In this document: positions 8,076 through 16,013 of the stretch, one piece after another
Layout of the letters: each line of letters starts with the position of its first letter
Position numbering within the stretch: the first letter of the stretch is position 1
Assembly (NCBI GenBank): GCA_017541145.1
Contig: JAFXZT010000156.1
Span: 1 to 64,000, forward strand
Direction: 5' to 3'
Length of the DNA stretch: 64,000 bases
Origin: Bacteroidales bacterium
Lineage (GTDB): Bacteria > Bacteroidota > Bacteroidia > Bacteroidales > UBA3824
Made by a program: the position numbers and the translations under genes
Notes under the pieces: generated by a model
Databases searched by the model: none
The model's input: the letters and a program-made list of their open reading frames with translations, nothing else
What the model was told of the DNA's origin: nothing

Positions 8076-8666
8076 ATGAACTACACAGAACTGAAAGACC
8101 AGGAACTTGTAGATTTGTTTATAACAAGTTCTGACAACGACTGCATAAAGGAATTGATCTCTCGTTATAAAAGTAAAATTTATACCTACATTTTGCTCAA
8201 CGTAAAAGATCGTGAATTGGCTGAAGATATTTTTCAGGAGACTTTTATCAAAGTTATTAAGTCACTCAGAAAAGGTAGATATATGGAAAAGGGAATTTTT
8301 CTGTCTTGGGTTGTAAGAATTTCTCATAATTTGATTATCGACCATTATCGCCGCGACAAACACTTGAAGGTAACTTCTACTGACCAAACCGATGCAGACC
8401 TCTTCAATAGCAAAAAGTTTGCTGAAAAAAATATTGAAGACAAAATGGTTCAAAGTCGTATTGAGTTTGAAGTAAGACAGCTCATCAATGAACTTCCGAA
8501 AGATCAAAAAGAGGTAATCTTGTTGCGTCATTACGGAGAAATGAGTTTTAAGGAAATTGCTGAGCAAACCGGTGTTAGTATCAATACTGCGCTTGGACGT
8601 ATGCGTTATGCTTTGATTAACCTTAGAAAAATGATTGAAGACAGAAATCTCCAGTTATACGCTTAA
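8076..8666 (+). CDS. RNA polymerase sigma-70 factor, ECF type
   Basis: 196 residues with the two-domain ECF layout. Region 2 spans about residues 25-95, including YIL-LNVKDRELAEDIFQET and the -10-contacting FLSWVVRISHNLIIDHYRRD. Region 4 spans about 130-185, with LPKDQKEVILLRHYGEMSF and the helix-turn-helix FKEIAEQTGVSINTALGRMR. It directs RNA polymerase to a specific promoter set. No anti-sigma (FecR-like) gene or SusCD pair is adjacent, so control may lie in the unusual leader, which has a canonical promoter, an internal terminator-like hairpin and an unattached AAGGAGG. The gene ends at its own terminator 80 nt downstream. Confidence 0.92.
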   Translation: MNYTELKDQELVDLFITSSDNDCIKELISRYKSKIYTYILLNVKDRELAEDIFQETFIKVIKSLRKGRYMEKGIFLSWVVRISHNLIIDHYRRDKHLKVTSTDQTDADLFNSKKFAEKNIEDKMVQSRIEFEVRQLINELPKDQKEVILLRHYGEMSFKEIAEQTGVSINTALGRMRYALINLRKMIEDRNLQLYA

Positions 8667-8746
8667 ATCAAACGGGATTATTCTTTTTAATTGAACTTCT
8701 AATTGTTAAAAAAAAATTATGAAGACAAATTTATTGAAGAATAAAA

Positions 8747-8782
8747 GAGCCGCTTCTTTTCGAGAAAAGAAAGCGGCTTTTT
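8747..8782 (+). terminator. Terminator between sigma-factor and lipoprotein genes
   Basis: GAGCCGCTT-CTTTT pairs with AAAAG-AAAGCGGCTTT around a CGAG loop, followed by TTTTTTAG. It ends the sigma-factor transcript and may also serve the convergent lipoprotein gene. Confidence 0.8.
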
Positions 8783-8816
8783 TAGTAGTATTGTTTTTGT
8801 AATTATTGTTAAAGAT

Positions 8817-9683
8817 TTAAAAATCTATGCTTACTGTTGCCGGAGCAATTTCAAGAGGCTCGTTTGTTAGCGGGTCTGGTCCAAAAGTAAATTTCACCGT
8901 GAATTCGTAAGTTCCCGGCTCTATAGGTTCATGTTCAAATATTAAATGATATTCACTTTCCATTAAATATAATGGATTGTCTTTGAAATCACTTAGTTTC
9001 CGTGGCGTAAATTCTTCTATATCTCCTGATCCTAAATATAGTTTTTGGCCAATATTATCTTTATTTTGTAAATAATTATATGTATCAAGGTGTTGTTCGT
9101 AATATATGATGTCGTTTAGTTTGGTTCCTTTTGGATGAGTTGCATCAAAATCTTTGTTGCATGTTACATCTATTGTGAGTACCGGATTTATGCAAACATT
9201 ATGATGTAAATGTCCTAATTCGCCGAAAAAATGGGGTACTATATGTGCTGTATCTCCATAATATTCAGCATATTCTTTGAAAGGACTTAACACATCTGTC
9301 TCTTCTATTTCGATTTCGTTGAAAATGTAAATTGGATTTTTTTCATAATACTTTTGCAATCTATTTACATCTGTAAATTTATTGTATTTTGCGTCTTCTT
9401 GTTTGTAATCTTCTGTACTGGTACTATCGAGTTTGCATATTAATTTTTTTAGTTCGATTGAATACCAATGTCCGATTATATTTTTGTAATCGGAGGACAG
9501 ATTCGCTTTTTCGGGAGTGATATAGCTGTCAGCAAAATATCTTGTTGAAATTAGATAATCGATATTATACGCTTTGGGACGGTCTACATCTTCGCTTGAT
9601 GATTTATCTTCGCATGAAGATAATATTATTGTTGTAAATACTACAAACAATAATAATTTGATTTTAAATAAAATTATTTTCAT
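8817..9683 (-). CDS. Hypothetical lipoprotein
   Basis: 288 residues. A type II signal peptide ends in the lipobox ILSSC with the lipidated Cys at residue 24, followed by a Ser/Glu/Asp-rich linker. The rest has no motif I recognise. It includes a His-rich segment (HIVPHFFGELGHLHHN near residues 148-163) and a C-terminal beta-rich part with EPGTYEFTVKFTFGP, which looks like an immunoglobulin-like end strand. It is probably anchored to the outer membrane. Promoter 9770-9801 reads into it with a leader of about 80 nt. It could be regulated by the LuxR-type gene directly upstream, but there is no direct evidence. Function unknown. Confidence 0.75.
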   Translation of the reverse strand: MKIILFKIKLLLFVVFTTIILSSCEDKSSSEDVDRPKAYNIDYLISTRYFADSYITPEKANLSSDYKNIIGHWYSIELKKLICKLDSTSTEDYKQEDAKYNKFTDVNRLQKYYEKNPIYIFNEIEIEETDVLSPFKEYAEYYGDTAHIVPHFFGELGHLHHNVCINPVLTIDVTCNKDFDATHPKGTKLNDIIYYEQHLDTYNYLQNKDNIGQKLYLGSGDIEEFTPRKLSDFKDNPLYLMESEYHLIFEHEPIEPGTYEFTVKFTFGPDPLTNEPLEIAPATVSIDF

Positions 9684-9769
9684 GGTATTTATTGTTTAAT
9701 TGGTTAATATTGAGGTTTAATATCTGTGATAGTTTGTAGTTCTATTATTTTAGTAAATTTTTTTCGTTT

Positions 9770-9801
9770 CAAAAATAATTATTGTGTAATTGTTTTGCAA
9801 T
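9770..9801 (-). promoter_or_regulatory. Promoter of the lipoprotein gene
   Basis: On the minus strand ATTG (9801-9798), 20 nt, TATTTTTG (9777-9770). The -33 box overlaps the first bases of the 20-bp inverted repeat at 9799-9850. Confidence 0.6.
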
Positions 9802-9850
9802 ACCACTTTTGGGGGATATTTTGATGTTTTTATCCCCCAAAAGTGGTATT
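9799..9850. repeat. Perfect 20-bp inverted repeat between the LuxR-type gene and the lipoprotein promoter
   Basis: The arms 9799-9818 and 9831-9850 are perfect complements (core CCACTTTTGGGGGATA) around a 12-nt loop. The repeat begins 2 nt after the stop codon of the LuxR-type gene and touches the -33 box of the lipoprotein promoter. It lacks the T-run seen at the other terminators here. It may be a terminator, an insulator or a protein-binding site. Confidence 0.8.
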
Positions 9851-9852
9851 GT

Positions 9853-10584
9853 TTATAACATATTATTGTTTATTGCATATCTTACTGCTTCTGCTATCGT
9901 GTTGACTTTTAGCTTTGTAAATATATTTTTCTTGTGCGTTTTTATTGTTTCAAAACTTGTTTCTGTTATTTGTGCAATTTCTTTTACTGAATATCCTTGG
10001 GCTGAGTAGCGTATTATTGTTTTTTCCCGTTTTGTTAAAATTATTTTTTCTTTCGGAATCCATTTTTTTAGGTCTAATGAATATTCTAAAATTGTTTGGT
10101 TTCCTATATCCATTATTATATGTCCTGGTTTTTTCTCCGATGATATTGATACTGTACATAGTCCGAACCATATTTTGTTATCGTGGTTCAAAATCGGTGC
10201 GTAGTGCTGATTTAGCATTATGCCTTTGAATCTGAAATTGTATGATACCGTAAATTGATTCAATTCTTTTTCAGAATTATTGTTCCAATATTCAAAAGCA
10301 GCGTTGTTGATTTCCAATAGCATCTTCAAATCTTTTTTGTTGATGAATTGGAGGTAATATTCGCAATCGTATCGTTTGTTTTTGGGTATGTCAAACCATT
10401 GAGGTATATTTTCCGATATATACAACATCTCGTGTTTGTAATAATCGAATACATAAACCCCTAAACCTGTTGTTTGTGTAATTGCTTTCGCTGTTTTTTT
10501 TATGAAATCGATATTTTTATATTCTTTGTTATCTACTTTTGTAGTTGCATGAGTATAAAAAAAATCTTTTATTTTGGTGTTCAT
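9853..10584 (-). CDS. LuxR-type transcriptional regulator with N-terminal PAS-like sensor region
   Basis: 243 residues. The C-terminal 65 residues form a GerE/LuxR helix-turn-helix: LTKREKTIIRYSAQGYSVKEI, then ETSFETIKTHKKNIFTKLKV. The N-terminal 170 residues are aromatic-rich (GVYVFDYYKHEMLYISENIP near 38-57) and look like a PAS-type small-molecule or light-sensing fold as found in Bacteroidales LuxR proteins. No receiver domain is present. It has its own promoter (10710-10741) with a leader of about 119 nt, and it ends at the edge of a long hairpin next to the lipoprotein gene, a plausible but unproven target. Confidence 0.85.
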   Translation of the reverse strand: MNTKIKDFFYTHATTKVDNKEYKNIDFIKKTAKAITQTTGLGVYVFDYYKHEMLYISENIPQWFDIPKNKRYDCEYYLQFINKKDLKMLLEINNAAFEYWNNNSEKELNQFTVSYNFRFKGIMLNQHYAPILNHDNKIWFGLCTVSISSEKKPGHIIMDIGNQTILEYSLDLKKWIPKEKIILTKREKTIIRYSAQGYSVKEIAQITETSFETIKTHKKNIFTKLKVNTIAEAVRYAINNNML

Positions 10585-11136
10585 GTTTTTTTGTATTTGA
10601 TGTTTTGTTTTAATTGTTTTCTTTTTGTATTCCCTTTAGTTAAAAATGTTGTTTAGATTTTTTTTTGTTCAAACTATTCTTTTCCCCTTATAATAAATAT
10701 ATATTGCAGCAAATATATTCTAAAATATTCTATTAGCCAAAATTATTTTATTTTGTTTCTTTGTTATAGATATTTTCGTCTTTTTTCTACAAATAAAAAG
10801 TGTTTTGTTAAAATATCTTCGTTCATTCAAGTGTAGCGTAGGATTTATAGTGCAATTTAAATATTTTCTAAACTATCTTTCGGTTTTGTTTTTAAATTTA
10901 TTGTTTATGCAGATTTGTTGAAAAAATGTTAGAAAAATATTTTGTCAACTAAAAAATCAGTTATATAATTGCATTATCAATTCAATGAACTTTGTTTTTA
11001 GTTTTTGTTTTATATGCTGTCACAAAATAAAGGAAGTCGTTTCCTTTATTTTTTTTACTTTTATTAACTGAAAAATAAGTTCAGAGAATTGAAAATATAA
11101 TTAATACTTTTATTAACTTTCTAATTATTAAATATC
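10585..11136. other. AT-rich intergenic region carrying the LuxR-type promoter
   Basis: Apart from the promoter at 10710-10741, this stretch is AT-rich without a gene or strong hairpin. A near-palindrome AAGGAAGTCGTTTCCTT lies at 11030-11046, upstream of the TonB gene. I found no exact TAnnTTTG box for the TonB gene. Confidence 0.5.
10710..10741 (-). promoter_or_regulatory. Canonical promoter of the LuxR-type gene
   Basis: On the minus strand TTTG (10741-10738), 20 nt, TATATTTG (10717-10710). The predicted start near 10703 gives a leader of about 119 nt. Confidence 0.7.
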
Positions 11137-11826
11137 ATGAATACAAATGAATTTTCTTCAAACAAACTTGAAAAGTCAAAAGTAATCTTTTTTGAGATTG
11201 GTTTGGCATTGACACTTGTTGCGGCATTTATCGTTTTTGAATCTACAAGCAAAGTAGAGCGCAATCCGCAACTCTCTGTTTCAACTGTGCAGGATTACGA
11301 TGTGGATCAAATTCCAATCACAAGATCTCCCGAACCGGTATTGCCGCCACCGCCTTCTAAACAAATTACGGACATCATCGAGGTAATCTCTTGCGAAGAC
11401 CAAGTTCCGGAATCAGATTTTAATTTTCAAGAATATAACGATGATGATATCGTTGATGTACAAACTGTTGAAACCGAACTTGAACCCGAAGTAATAGAAG
11501 AGCCGGATGTTCCGTTTACTATTGTGGAAGATATGCCGGAATTTCCGGGCGGCGAAATCGCTTTGCGCAAATATATTGCTGAGCATATCCGTTATCCGGA
11601 ACTCGCTAAGGATAATGATATTCAAGGTACGGTTTATTTACGTTTCGTTGTTGACAAAAATGGTGATGTAACCGATGTAACTGTTGTGCGTGGTGTAGAT
11701 AAATTGCTTGATGATGAGGCTTTAAGAGTAATTAAATCGCTTCCGAAATTTACACCCGGCAAACAACGTGGCAAACCTGTACCTGTATCAACTGCTGTTC
11801 CTGTAAAATTTGTGCTTAATTATTAA
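11137..11826 (+). CDS. TonB-family energy transducer
   Basis: 229 residues. A short cytoplasmic N-terminus and one membrane helix at about residues 17-37 (VIFFEIGLALTLVAAFIVFE) are followed by a proline- and acid-rich periplasmic linker (LPPPPSKQ and repeated Glu/Val) and a C-terminal TonB domain at about 130-229. That domain has MPEFPGGEIALRKYIAEHI, IQGTVYLRFVVDKNG and the terminal PVPVKFVLNY-type strand. It links inner-membrane proton-motive force to outer-membrane receptors such as the one at 1.6-4.0 kb. No exbB/exbD is nearby. The TonB domain is very similar to that of the next gene, 14 nt downstream, so the two are a duplicated pair in one operon. Confidence 0.9.
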   Translation: MNTNEFSSNKLEKSKVIFFEIGLALTLVAAFIVFESTSKVERNPQLSVSTVQDYDVDQIPITRSPEPVLPPPPSKQITDIIEVISCEDQVPESDFNFQEYNDDDIVDVQTVETELEPEVIEEPDVPFTIVEDMPEFPGGEIALRKYIAEHIRYPELAKDNDIQGTVYLRFVVDKNGDVTDVTVVRGVDKLLDDEALRVIKSLPKFTPGKQRGKPVPVSTAVPVKFVLNY

Positions 11827-11840
11827 TTTTTTTATTTATC

Positions 11841-12536
11841 ATGAATCCCGGAAAAGTAACATGTGAAGAGTTGAAAAAGATTCGTAAGATGATTGCGGAC
11901 AAAAATAATATTCCGTATGAAATTACTGAATGCAAATTTTCAGGACGTTGTAGCGGAACATGTCCTTTTTGCGAATCCGAGGTAAAATATCTTGAAACAC
12001 AACTTGCAAAAAGAAAATCTCTCGGCAAAAAAGTTTTAGTAACAGGAATTGCCGTCGGGTTGAGTATATTTGCATCGGAAAATGCTATGGCTCAAAATTT
12101 AAATAACTCAGATTCTATTGAAGTAATCGATAGTATAGAAAATAATTCAATTGAAGAATTGGGTGAAGTTGTAGTGGATGAGGATTTAGAAGGAGTAGAA
12201 TTAGTTGAGGATGAAGGTGAATTTATAGGATATGTTTGCGAAATCATGCCGGAATTCCCCGGTGGTGAAATTGCGGTGCGAAAGTTTATTGCAGAGCATA
12301 TCCGTTACCCGAAACTCGCTATGGACAATGATATTCAAGGTACAGTATTTGTTCGTTTTGTAATAGACGAATCCGGAAAAGTTACCAACGTAGAAATATT
12401 GAGAGGTGTAGATCCGTTGTTGGATGAAGAAGCTGTTCGGGTTGTAAAATCTCTTCCGGATTGGAAACCCGGCATACAACGTGGTAAAAATGTACCTATA
12501 TATCATACTGTTCCGGTAAGATTTAAAATTGATTAA
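11841..12536 (+). CDS. Four-cysteine N-terminal module fused to a TonB C-terminal domain
   Basis: 231 residues. Residues 1-62 form a module shared with three other genes here (14637, 16014, 39225), with the cysteine pattern C-x5-C-x3-C-x2-C (ECKFSGRCSGTCPFCESE) and a conserved YLE-QL-KRKSLGKK end. A membrane helix follows at about 65-83, then an acidic linker and a TonB domain at about 132-231 (MPEFPGGEIAVRKFIAEHI). The topology puts the cysteines in the cytoplasm. Four closely spaced cysteines suggest zinc or an Fe-S cluster, but no function is known to me. It is co-transcribed with the plain TonB gene upstream, 14 nt away. The first 230 bases are nearly identical to those at 14637. Confidence 0.85.
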   Translation: MNPGKVTCEELKKIRKMIADKNNIPYEITECKFSGRCSGTCPFCESEVKYLETQLAKRKSLGKKVLVTGIAVGLSIFASENAMAQNLNNSDSIEVIDSIENNSIEELGEVVVDEDLEGVELVEDEGEFIGYVCEIMPEFPGGEIAVRKFIAEHIRYPKLAMDNDIQGTVFVRFVIDESGKVTNVEILRGVDPLLDEEAVRVVKSLPDWKPGIQRGKNVPIYHTVPVRFKID

Positions 12537-12678
12537 ACTCTGTTTTTATAAAAGTTTTTTTTAACTTCGAAAACCACGAAACATAATCCAAAATATTTAA
12601 CCGGGGGTTATTGTTGTAACCGACAAAAACCTCCGGCTTTTTATGTCGCTGCGTTGCGGCTGCGATATTATAAAAAAA

Positions 12679-12709
12679 AATCCCGTGGTAAATAAATACC
12701 AACGGGATT
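12679..12709 (-). terminator. Terminator after the coiled-coil protein gene
   Basis: AATCCCGT-GGTA pairs with TACC-ACGGGATT around a short A-rich loop, followed on the minus strand by nine T. It lies 20 nt downstream of the stop at 12730. Confidence 0.75.
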
Positions 12710-12729
12710 GTTGTCGTCAATAATTGTTT

Positions 12730-13455
12730 TTATGATTCAATTACCGCCTCCTTCGGTTGTTTATCAGCCTGATTGTTTGACGTGTTTTTGTTCACGTTCC
12801 AATATAAGGCTTCGTTTACTCGTTTTACAATACCTTGACAAATTTCATCGCCAAGTGTTGCTTTGGTTGCAACATACATCATTAGTACGTTGTACGCTTC
12901 TTCAGCAGCTTTTCTTGAATCAGCAAGTAATTTTTTGCGCTGTTCTCGATAACTGTTACGTTCAGCGTAAGTCTCGCGGAAGATTTCGATCTTCTGCTTC
13001 AACTCTTTGAGTAAGTTAGCAACTCCCATAGCTTCGAGTTCTTTGGCAGTGACACTTTCATCGATTGACGTTATCGCTGTAGAAATTTTGGCAATTGTGT
13101 CGAAATAACTTTTCGACTTAAATCTGCCTGCATTTACTATCAGCACATCAAGCTTTTTCGCTGTCGTGCCAAGTTCGTCGCCGAGCAAAGCAAAGTTTTC
13201 GATTACTTTTTTCAGCACACCGAACTTTTGTTTGAGTTCTTTGAAACTCGAAACAAGGTTTTGGGTTCTTGAAACAGTGTTAACCATTTTGGCAGCACTA
13301 TCCAATTCTGACAATTTGCTTTTCAAGTTGGTAAGCAATGAAACCACACATTCATCAGTAGAAGACTCCGCTTCTTTCTGTACCAGGAACAAGAATGTGA
13401 TTGTCTCGCCATTTTTCAATGGCCCTGGGATTTTTTTATAATTGAAATTATCCAT
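12730..13455 (-). CDS. Hypothetical helical protein, possibly DUF6261-like
   Basis: 241 residues, no signal peptide or membrane helix. Nearly the whole length is predicted helical by eye, with Leu/Lys/Glu heptads (LLTNLKSKLSELDSA, LKELKQKFGVLKKVIENFALL, LLKELKQKIEIFRETYAERN). The last third (ELEAMGVANLLKELK and RETYAERNSYREQRKK) resembles the end of Bacteroidales DUF6261 proteins, which often occur near mobile or repeat regions. Function unknown. It is driven by a perfect promoter (13530-13561) with a leader of about 68 nt, so it is likely a real, expressed gene. Confidence 0.7.
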   Translation of the reverse strand: MDNFNYKKIPGPLKNGETITFLFLVQKEAESSTDECVVSLLTNLKSKLSELDSAAKMVNTVSRTQNLVSSFKELKQKFGVLKKVIENFALLGDELGTTAKKLDVLIVNAGRFKSKSYFDTIAKISTAITSIDESVTAKELEAMGVANLLKELKQKIEIFRETYAERNSYREQRKKLLADSRKAAEEAYNVLMMYVATKATLGDEICQGIVKRVNEALYWNVNKNTSNNQADKQPKEAVIES

Positions 13456-13529
13456 AATTCTTAAAACAAAAGTTGTTGTTAAAAAAAAACAAATGTAAAT
13501 CAGAAATCATTTTTAATTGATTTACGCCA

Positions 13530-13561
13530 CAAAGATAATAATATTTTTTTTACTATGCAAA
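13530..13561 (-). promoter_or_regulatory. Canonical promoter of the coiled-coil protein gene
   Basis: On the minus strand TTTG (13561-13558), 20 nt, TATCTTTG (13537-13530). A second -7-like CAAATGTA box lies closer, at 13490-13497. Confidence 0.7.
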
Positions 13562-13828
13562 TTTTTTTTAGTTCTGCTTAGATTTTGCTTCTATTTTTAT
13601 CATGTTTTATCCTAAATTTTTATCAAAAAAACGCATTACAGATAATTCTAAGCCACTTTTTGTTCGAGATGTTAAATAATCTTAAAATGTATTTTCCATA
13701 TTGTATTTTTGCTGAAATTTTGCTGTTTTTTAGTGTTTTACGTCTGTTATATTTTGTAGTTTTTTATTGTGTTTGATTTTATTTTTATTATTGAAAAATT
13801 TTCGAGACGACAATCTTGAAAAAAAAAT

Positions 13829-14368
13829 TGTCACGAAAAAAAATCAATCCATGCGGACTGAAAAAATATTTGTCACGAAAAAAATCCAATCCGTGCGGAT
13901 TGAAAAAAAATTGTTACGAAAAAGTTTCAATCCATGCGGATTGAAAAAATATTTGTCACGAAAAAAATCCAATCCATGCGGATTGAAAAAAAAATGTTAC
14001 GAAAAAGTTTCAATCCATGCGGATTGAAAAAATTTTGGTCACGAAAAAAATCCAATCCATGCGGATCGGAAAAAAGATGTCACGAAAAGGTTTAAAACCA
14101 TGCGAATCGGAAAAAAGATGTTACGAAAAAAATTAAAATTCATGCGGATTTTAACAAATTTGTTACGAAAAAGTTTAAATCCTCATGGATTGAAAAAATT
14201 TTGGTCACGAAAAAAATCCAATCCATGCGGATTGAAAAAAAAATGTTACGAAAAAGTTTAAATCCATGCGGATTGAAAAATTTTTGGTCACGAGAAATTT
14301 TCAATCCATGCGGATTGAAAAAAAATTGATTACGAAAAAGTTTCAATCCATGCAGATTGAAAAAAAAT
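13829..14368. repeat. 13-unit 42-bp tandem array with palindromic core
   Basis: Units are marked by T[C/T]ACG at 13831, 13873, 13914, 13956, 13997, 14039, 14080, 14121, 14163, 14205, 14246, 14288 and 14330, always 41 or 42 bp apart. Each unit holds CAATCC-ATGC-GGATTG (a 6-9 bp stem with a 4-nt loop) flanked by A-runs. TCACG units (followed by AAAAAAATCCAATCC) mostly alternate with TTACG units (AAAAAGTTTCAATCC), giving an 83-bp higher-order repeat. Central units 7-9 are more diverged. Because 42 is divisible by three, frames stay open on both strands (13767-14027 plus, 14140-14346 minus), but these are artefacts of the repeat. Confidence 0.9.
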
Positions 14369-14636
14369 CGGGATGTAAGCGGCTCGTCTGCAAATATCTT
14401 TAACGGCGGTGGTTACGACCGCAATTCATCTTTTTTTTTTACCTGCCGCTTGCCATATCGAGGCTATATTTTTTTTAATCAACATCACAGTCTCAACGGG
14501 ACGACATAAAATAATCGGAGTGTTGTCGGAACCGGACAAAAAATAATACGACATCAACAAATACTACATCAATTCAGATATTTTTGTTGAAATTCAGAAA
14601 TTTATTTAACATTGCATCTCCTAAATTTTATTTATC
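14369..14636. other. Array flank and duplicated upstream region
   Basis: Directly after the array comes CGGCTCGTCTGCAA (14380-14393), also found at 44590-44603 beside a degenerate repeat unit. From 14566 to the ATG at 14637 the sequence closely matches the upstream region of the inverted paralogue at 40026-40097. I see no gene here. Confidence 0.55.
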
Positions 14637-15440
14637 ATGAATCCCGGAAAAGTAACATGTGAAGAGTTGAAAAAGATTCGTAAGATGATTGCGGACAAAA
14701 ATAATATTCCGTATGAAATTACAGAATGTAAATTTTCAGGACGTTGCAGCGGAACATGTCCATTTTGTGAATCCGAGGTAAAATATCTTGAATCTCAACT
14801 CGCAAAAAGAAAATCTCTCGGCAAAAAAGTTTTAGTAACAGGAATTGCCGTCGGGTTGAGTGTATTTGCTCAGGCTCAAGATGTTCAACAAATTGATACA
14901 GTAACAACTGTAAAAACCGAAGTTACAAATCCAATTAAACAAATCACGGTTAGAGGAACGGTGTTGGATGAAAACGGTGAGGCATTGCCGGGTGCAACTG
15001 TTATTGAAGAAGGAACTACTAATGGTACAATTACAGATCTTGATGGAGAATTTGTGTTAAAAGTAACTCATAATAAAATTGTTTTTACTTATTATGGGTA
15101 TAAAAGTCAAACTTTGGAAGTATCTGAAAATATGAAAGTTGTGTTGGAAGAAGATGAGAGCCTTTTGGATGGAGATATAATTGTTTTTGGTTATGGTTGT
15201 AAAAAAATAGAATATGTTGATTTTACAGTTTCCGGAGTAATTGTTGATGAATGTGGTTTTAGTATAGATAGTGTAACAATCAGTGAAATCGGTTGTTTTA
15301 ATACTCAATATTCTGACAGTGAGTTTGAATTTAAGATGGAAAACAAAATTCATGAACTGGAATTTTCTGCTCCGAATTATGAAACTGTTATAATGAAACC
15401 GTCAGAAAGAATGCGCGTTGTAATGAAACGAAAATTTTAA
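14637..15440 (+). CDS. Four-cysteine module fused to CarboxypepD_reg-like domains (paralogue A)
   Basis: 267 residues. Residues 1-62 are the same module as at 11841, with C-x5-C-x3-C-x2-C, followed by a membrane helix ending in VFAQAQ near residue 81. A carboxypeptidase-regulatory-like domain at about 100-180 (VRGTVLDENGEALPGATVIEE, TNGTITDLDGEF, YYGYKSQTLEV) is like the N-terminal domain of SusC proteins, but no plug or barrel follows. The last 65 residues (VDECGFSIDSVTISEIGCF to the end) are nearly identical to the paralogue at 39225, while the middle differs. Probably a membrane-anchored periplasmic protein with a metal-binding cytoplasmic end. Function unknown. Confidence 0.8.
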   Translation: MNPGKVTCEELKKIRKMIADKNNIPYEITECKFSGRCSGTCPFCESEVKYLESQLAKRKSLGKKVLVTGIAVGLSVFAQAQDVQQIDTVTTVKTEVTNPIKQITVRGTVLDENGEALPGATVIEEGTTNGTITDLDGEFVLKVTHNKIVFTYYGYKSQTLEVSENMKVVLEEDESLLDGDIIVFGYGCKKIEYVDFTVSGVIVDECGFSIDSVTISEIGCFNTQYSDSEFEFKMENKIHELEFSAPNYETVIMKPSERMRVVMKRKF

Positions 15441-15460
15441 AACAATAATATTTTGAAAAA

Positions 15461-15935
15461 GTTCCGTGTATTCCGTTGTTTTATTTTACATTTTTTTTTA
15501 CCACGGAAAGCACGGAAAACACAGAACTTTAAAAAAACACAGATTATTAAAAACAAAAAATGTTTTTAATAAAACTGAAATCACGGAATTATAATTGAAG
15601 AAGTTCCGTGTATTCCGTTGTTTTATTTTACATTTTTTTTTACCACGGAAAGCACGGAAAACACGGAATTATAATTTCAGTTGAAGAAGTTCCGTGTTTT
15701 CCAAATCGAAAAAAAATTTTTTTTCTTCGATTTCTTTTTCTTTCTTAGGTTTCCGTGCTTTCCGTGCTTTCCGTGGTTAAATTATTTCACTTTTACATTT
15801 TTTTACCACGGAAAGCACGGAAAACACAGAACTTTAAAAAAACACAGATTATTAAAAACAAAAAATGTTTTTAATAAAACTGAAATCACGAAATTATAAT
15901 TGAAGAAGTTCCGTGTATTCCGTTGTTTAAAATAT
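15461..15935. repeat. Cluster of 124-bp and 62-bp direct repeats
   Basis: Bases 15500-15623 and 15805-15928 are a 124-bp direct repeat with one mismatch. Bases 15461-15522 and 15603-15664 are an identical 62-bp direct repeat. All are built from ACCACGGAAAGCACGG and its complement, plus a small inverted repeat ATTAAAAACA/TGTTTTTAAT. The mix of direct and inverted copies could form large hairpins. The frame at 15681-15899 that crosses it is a product of the repeat, not a gene. Confidence 0.9.
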
Positions 15936-16013
15936 TACTTGCGAAAGTTGAACCAATAATTTTCGCTGTTTTTCGTTATACAACTATTAACCTTAAAAAA
16001 AAACTTAATAAAA

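Noticed and set aside
8719..8802. 27-residue ORF after the sigma-factor gene
   Set aside because: It is read through the terminator hairpin itself, and the apparent basic peptide is a by-product of the stem.
13767..14346. Repeat-rich proteins of 86 and 68 residues on opposite strands
   Set aside because: The 42-bp unit length is a multiple of three, so frames stay open by arithmetic. No promoter, signal or known domain.
13829..14368. Curved DNA from phased A-tracts
   Set aside because: 42 bp equals four helical turns, so each A-tract set is in phase with itself, but the two tracts of a unit are about 25.5 and 14.5 bp apart, roughly half a turn out of phase, so their bends should partly cancel.
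15681..15899. 72-residue ORF with PCFPCFPW and HGKHGKH
   Set aside because: Encoded by the CACGGAA-type intergenic repeat. Such phrases are known false genes.
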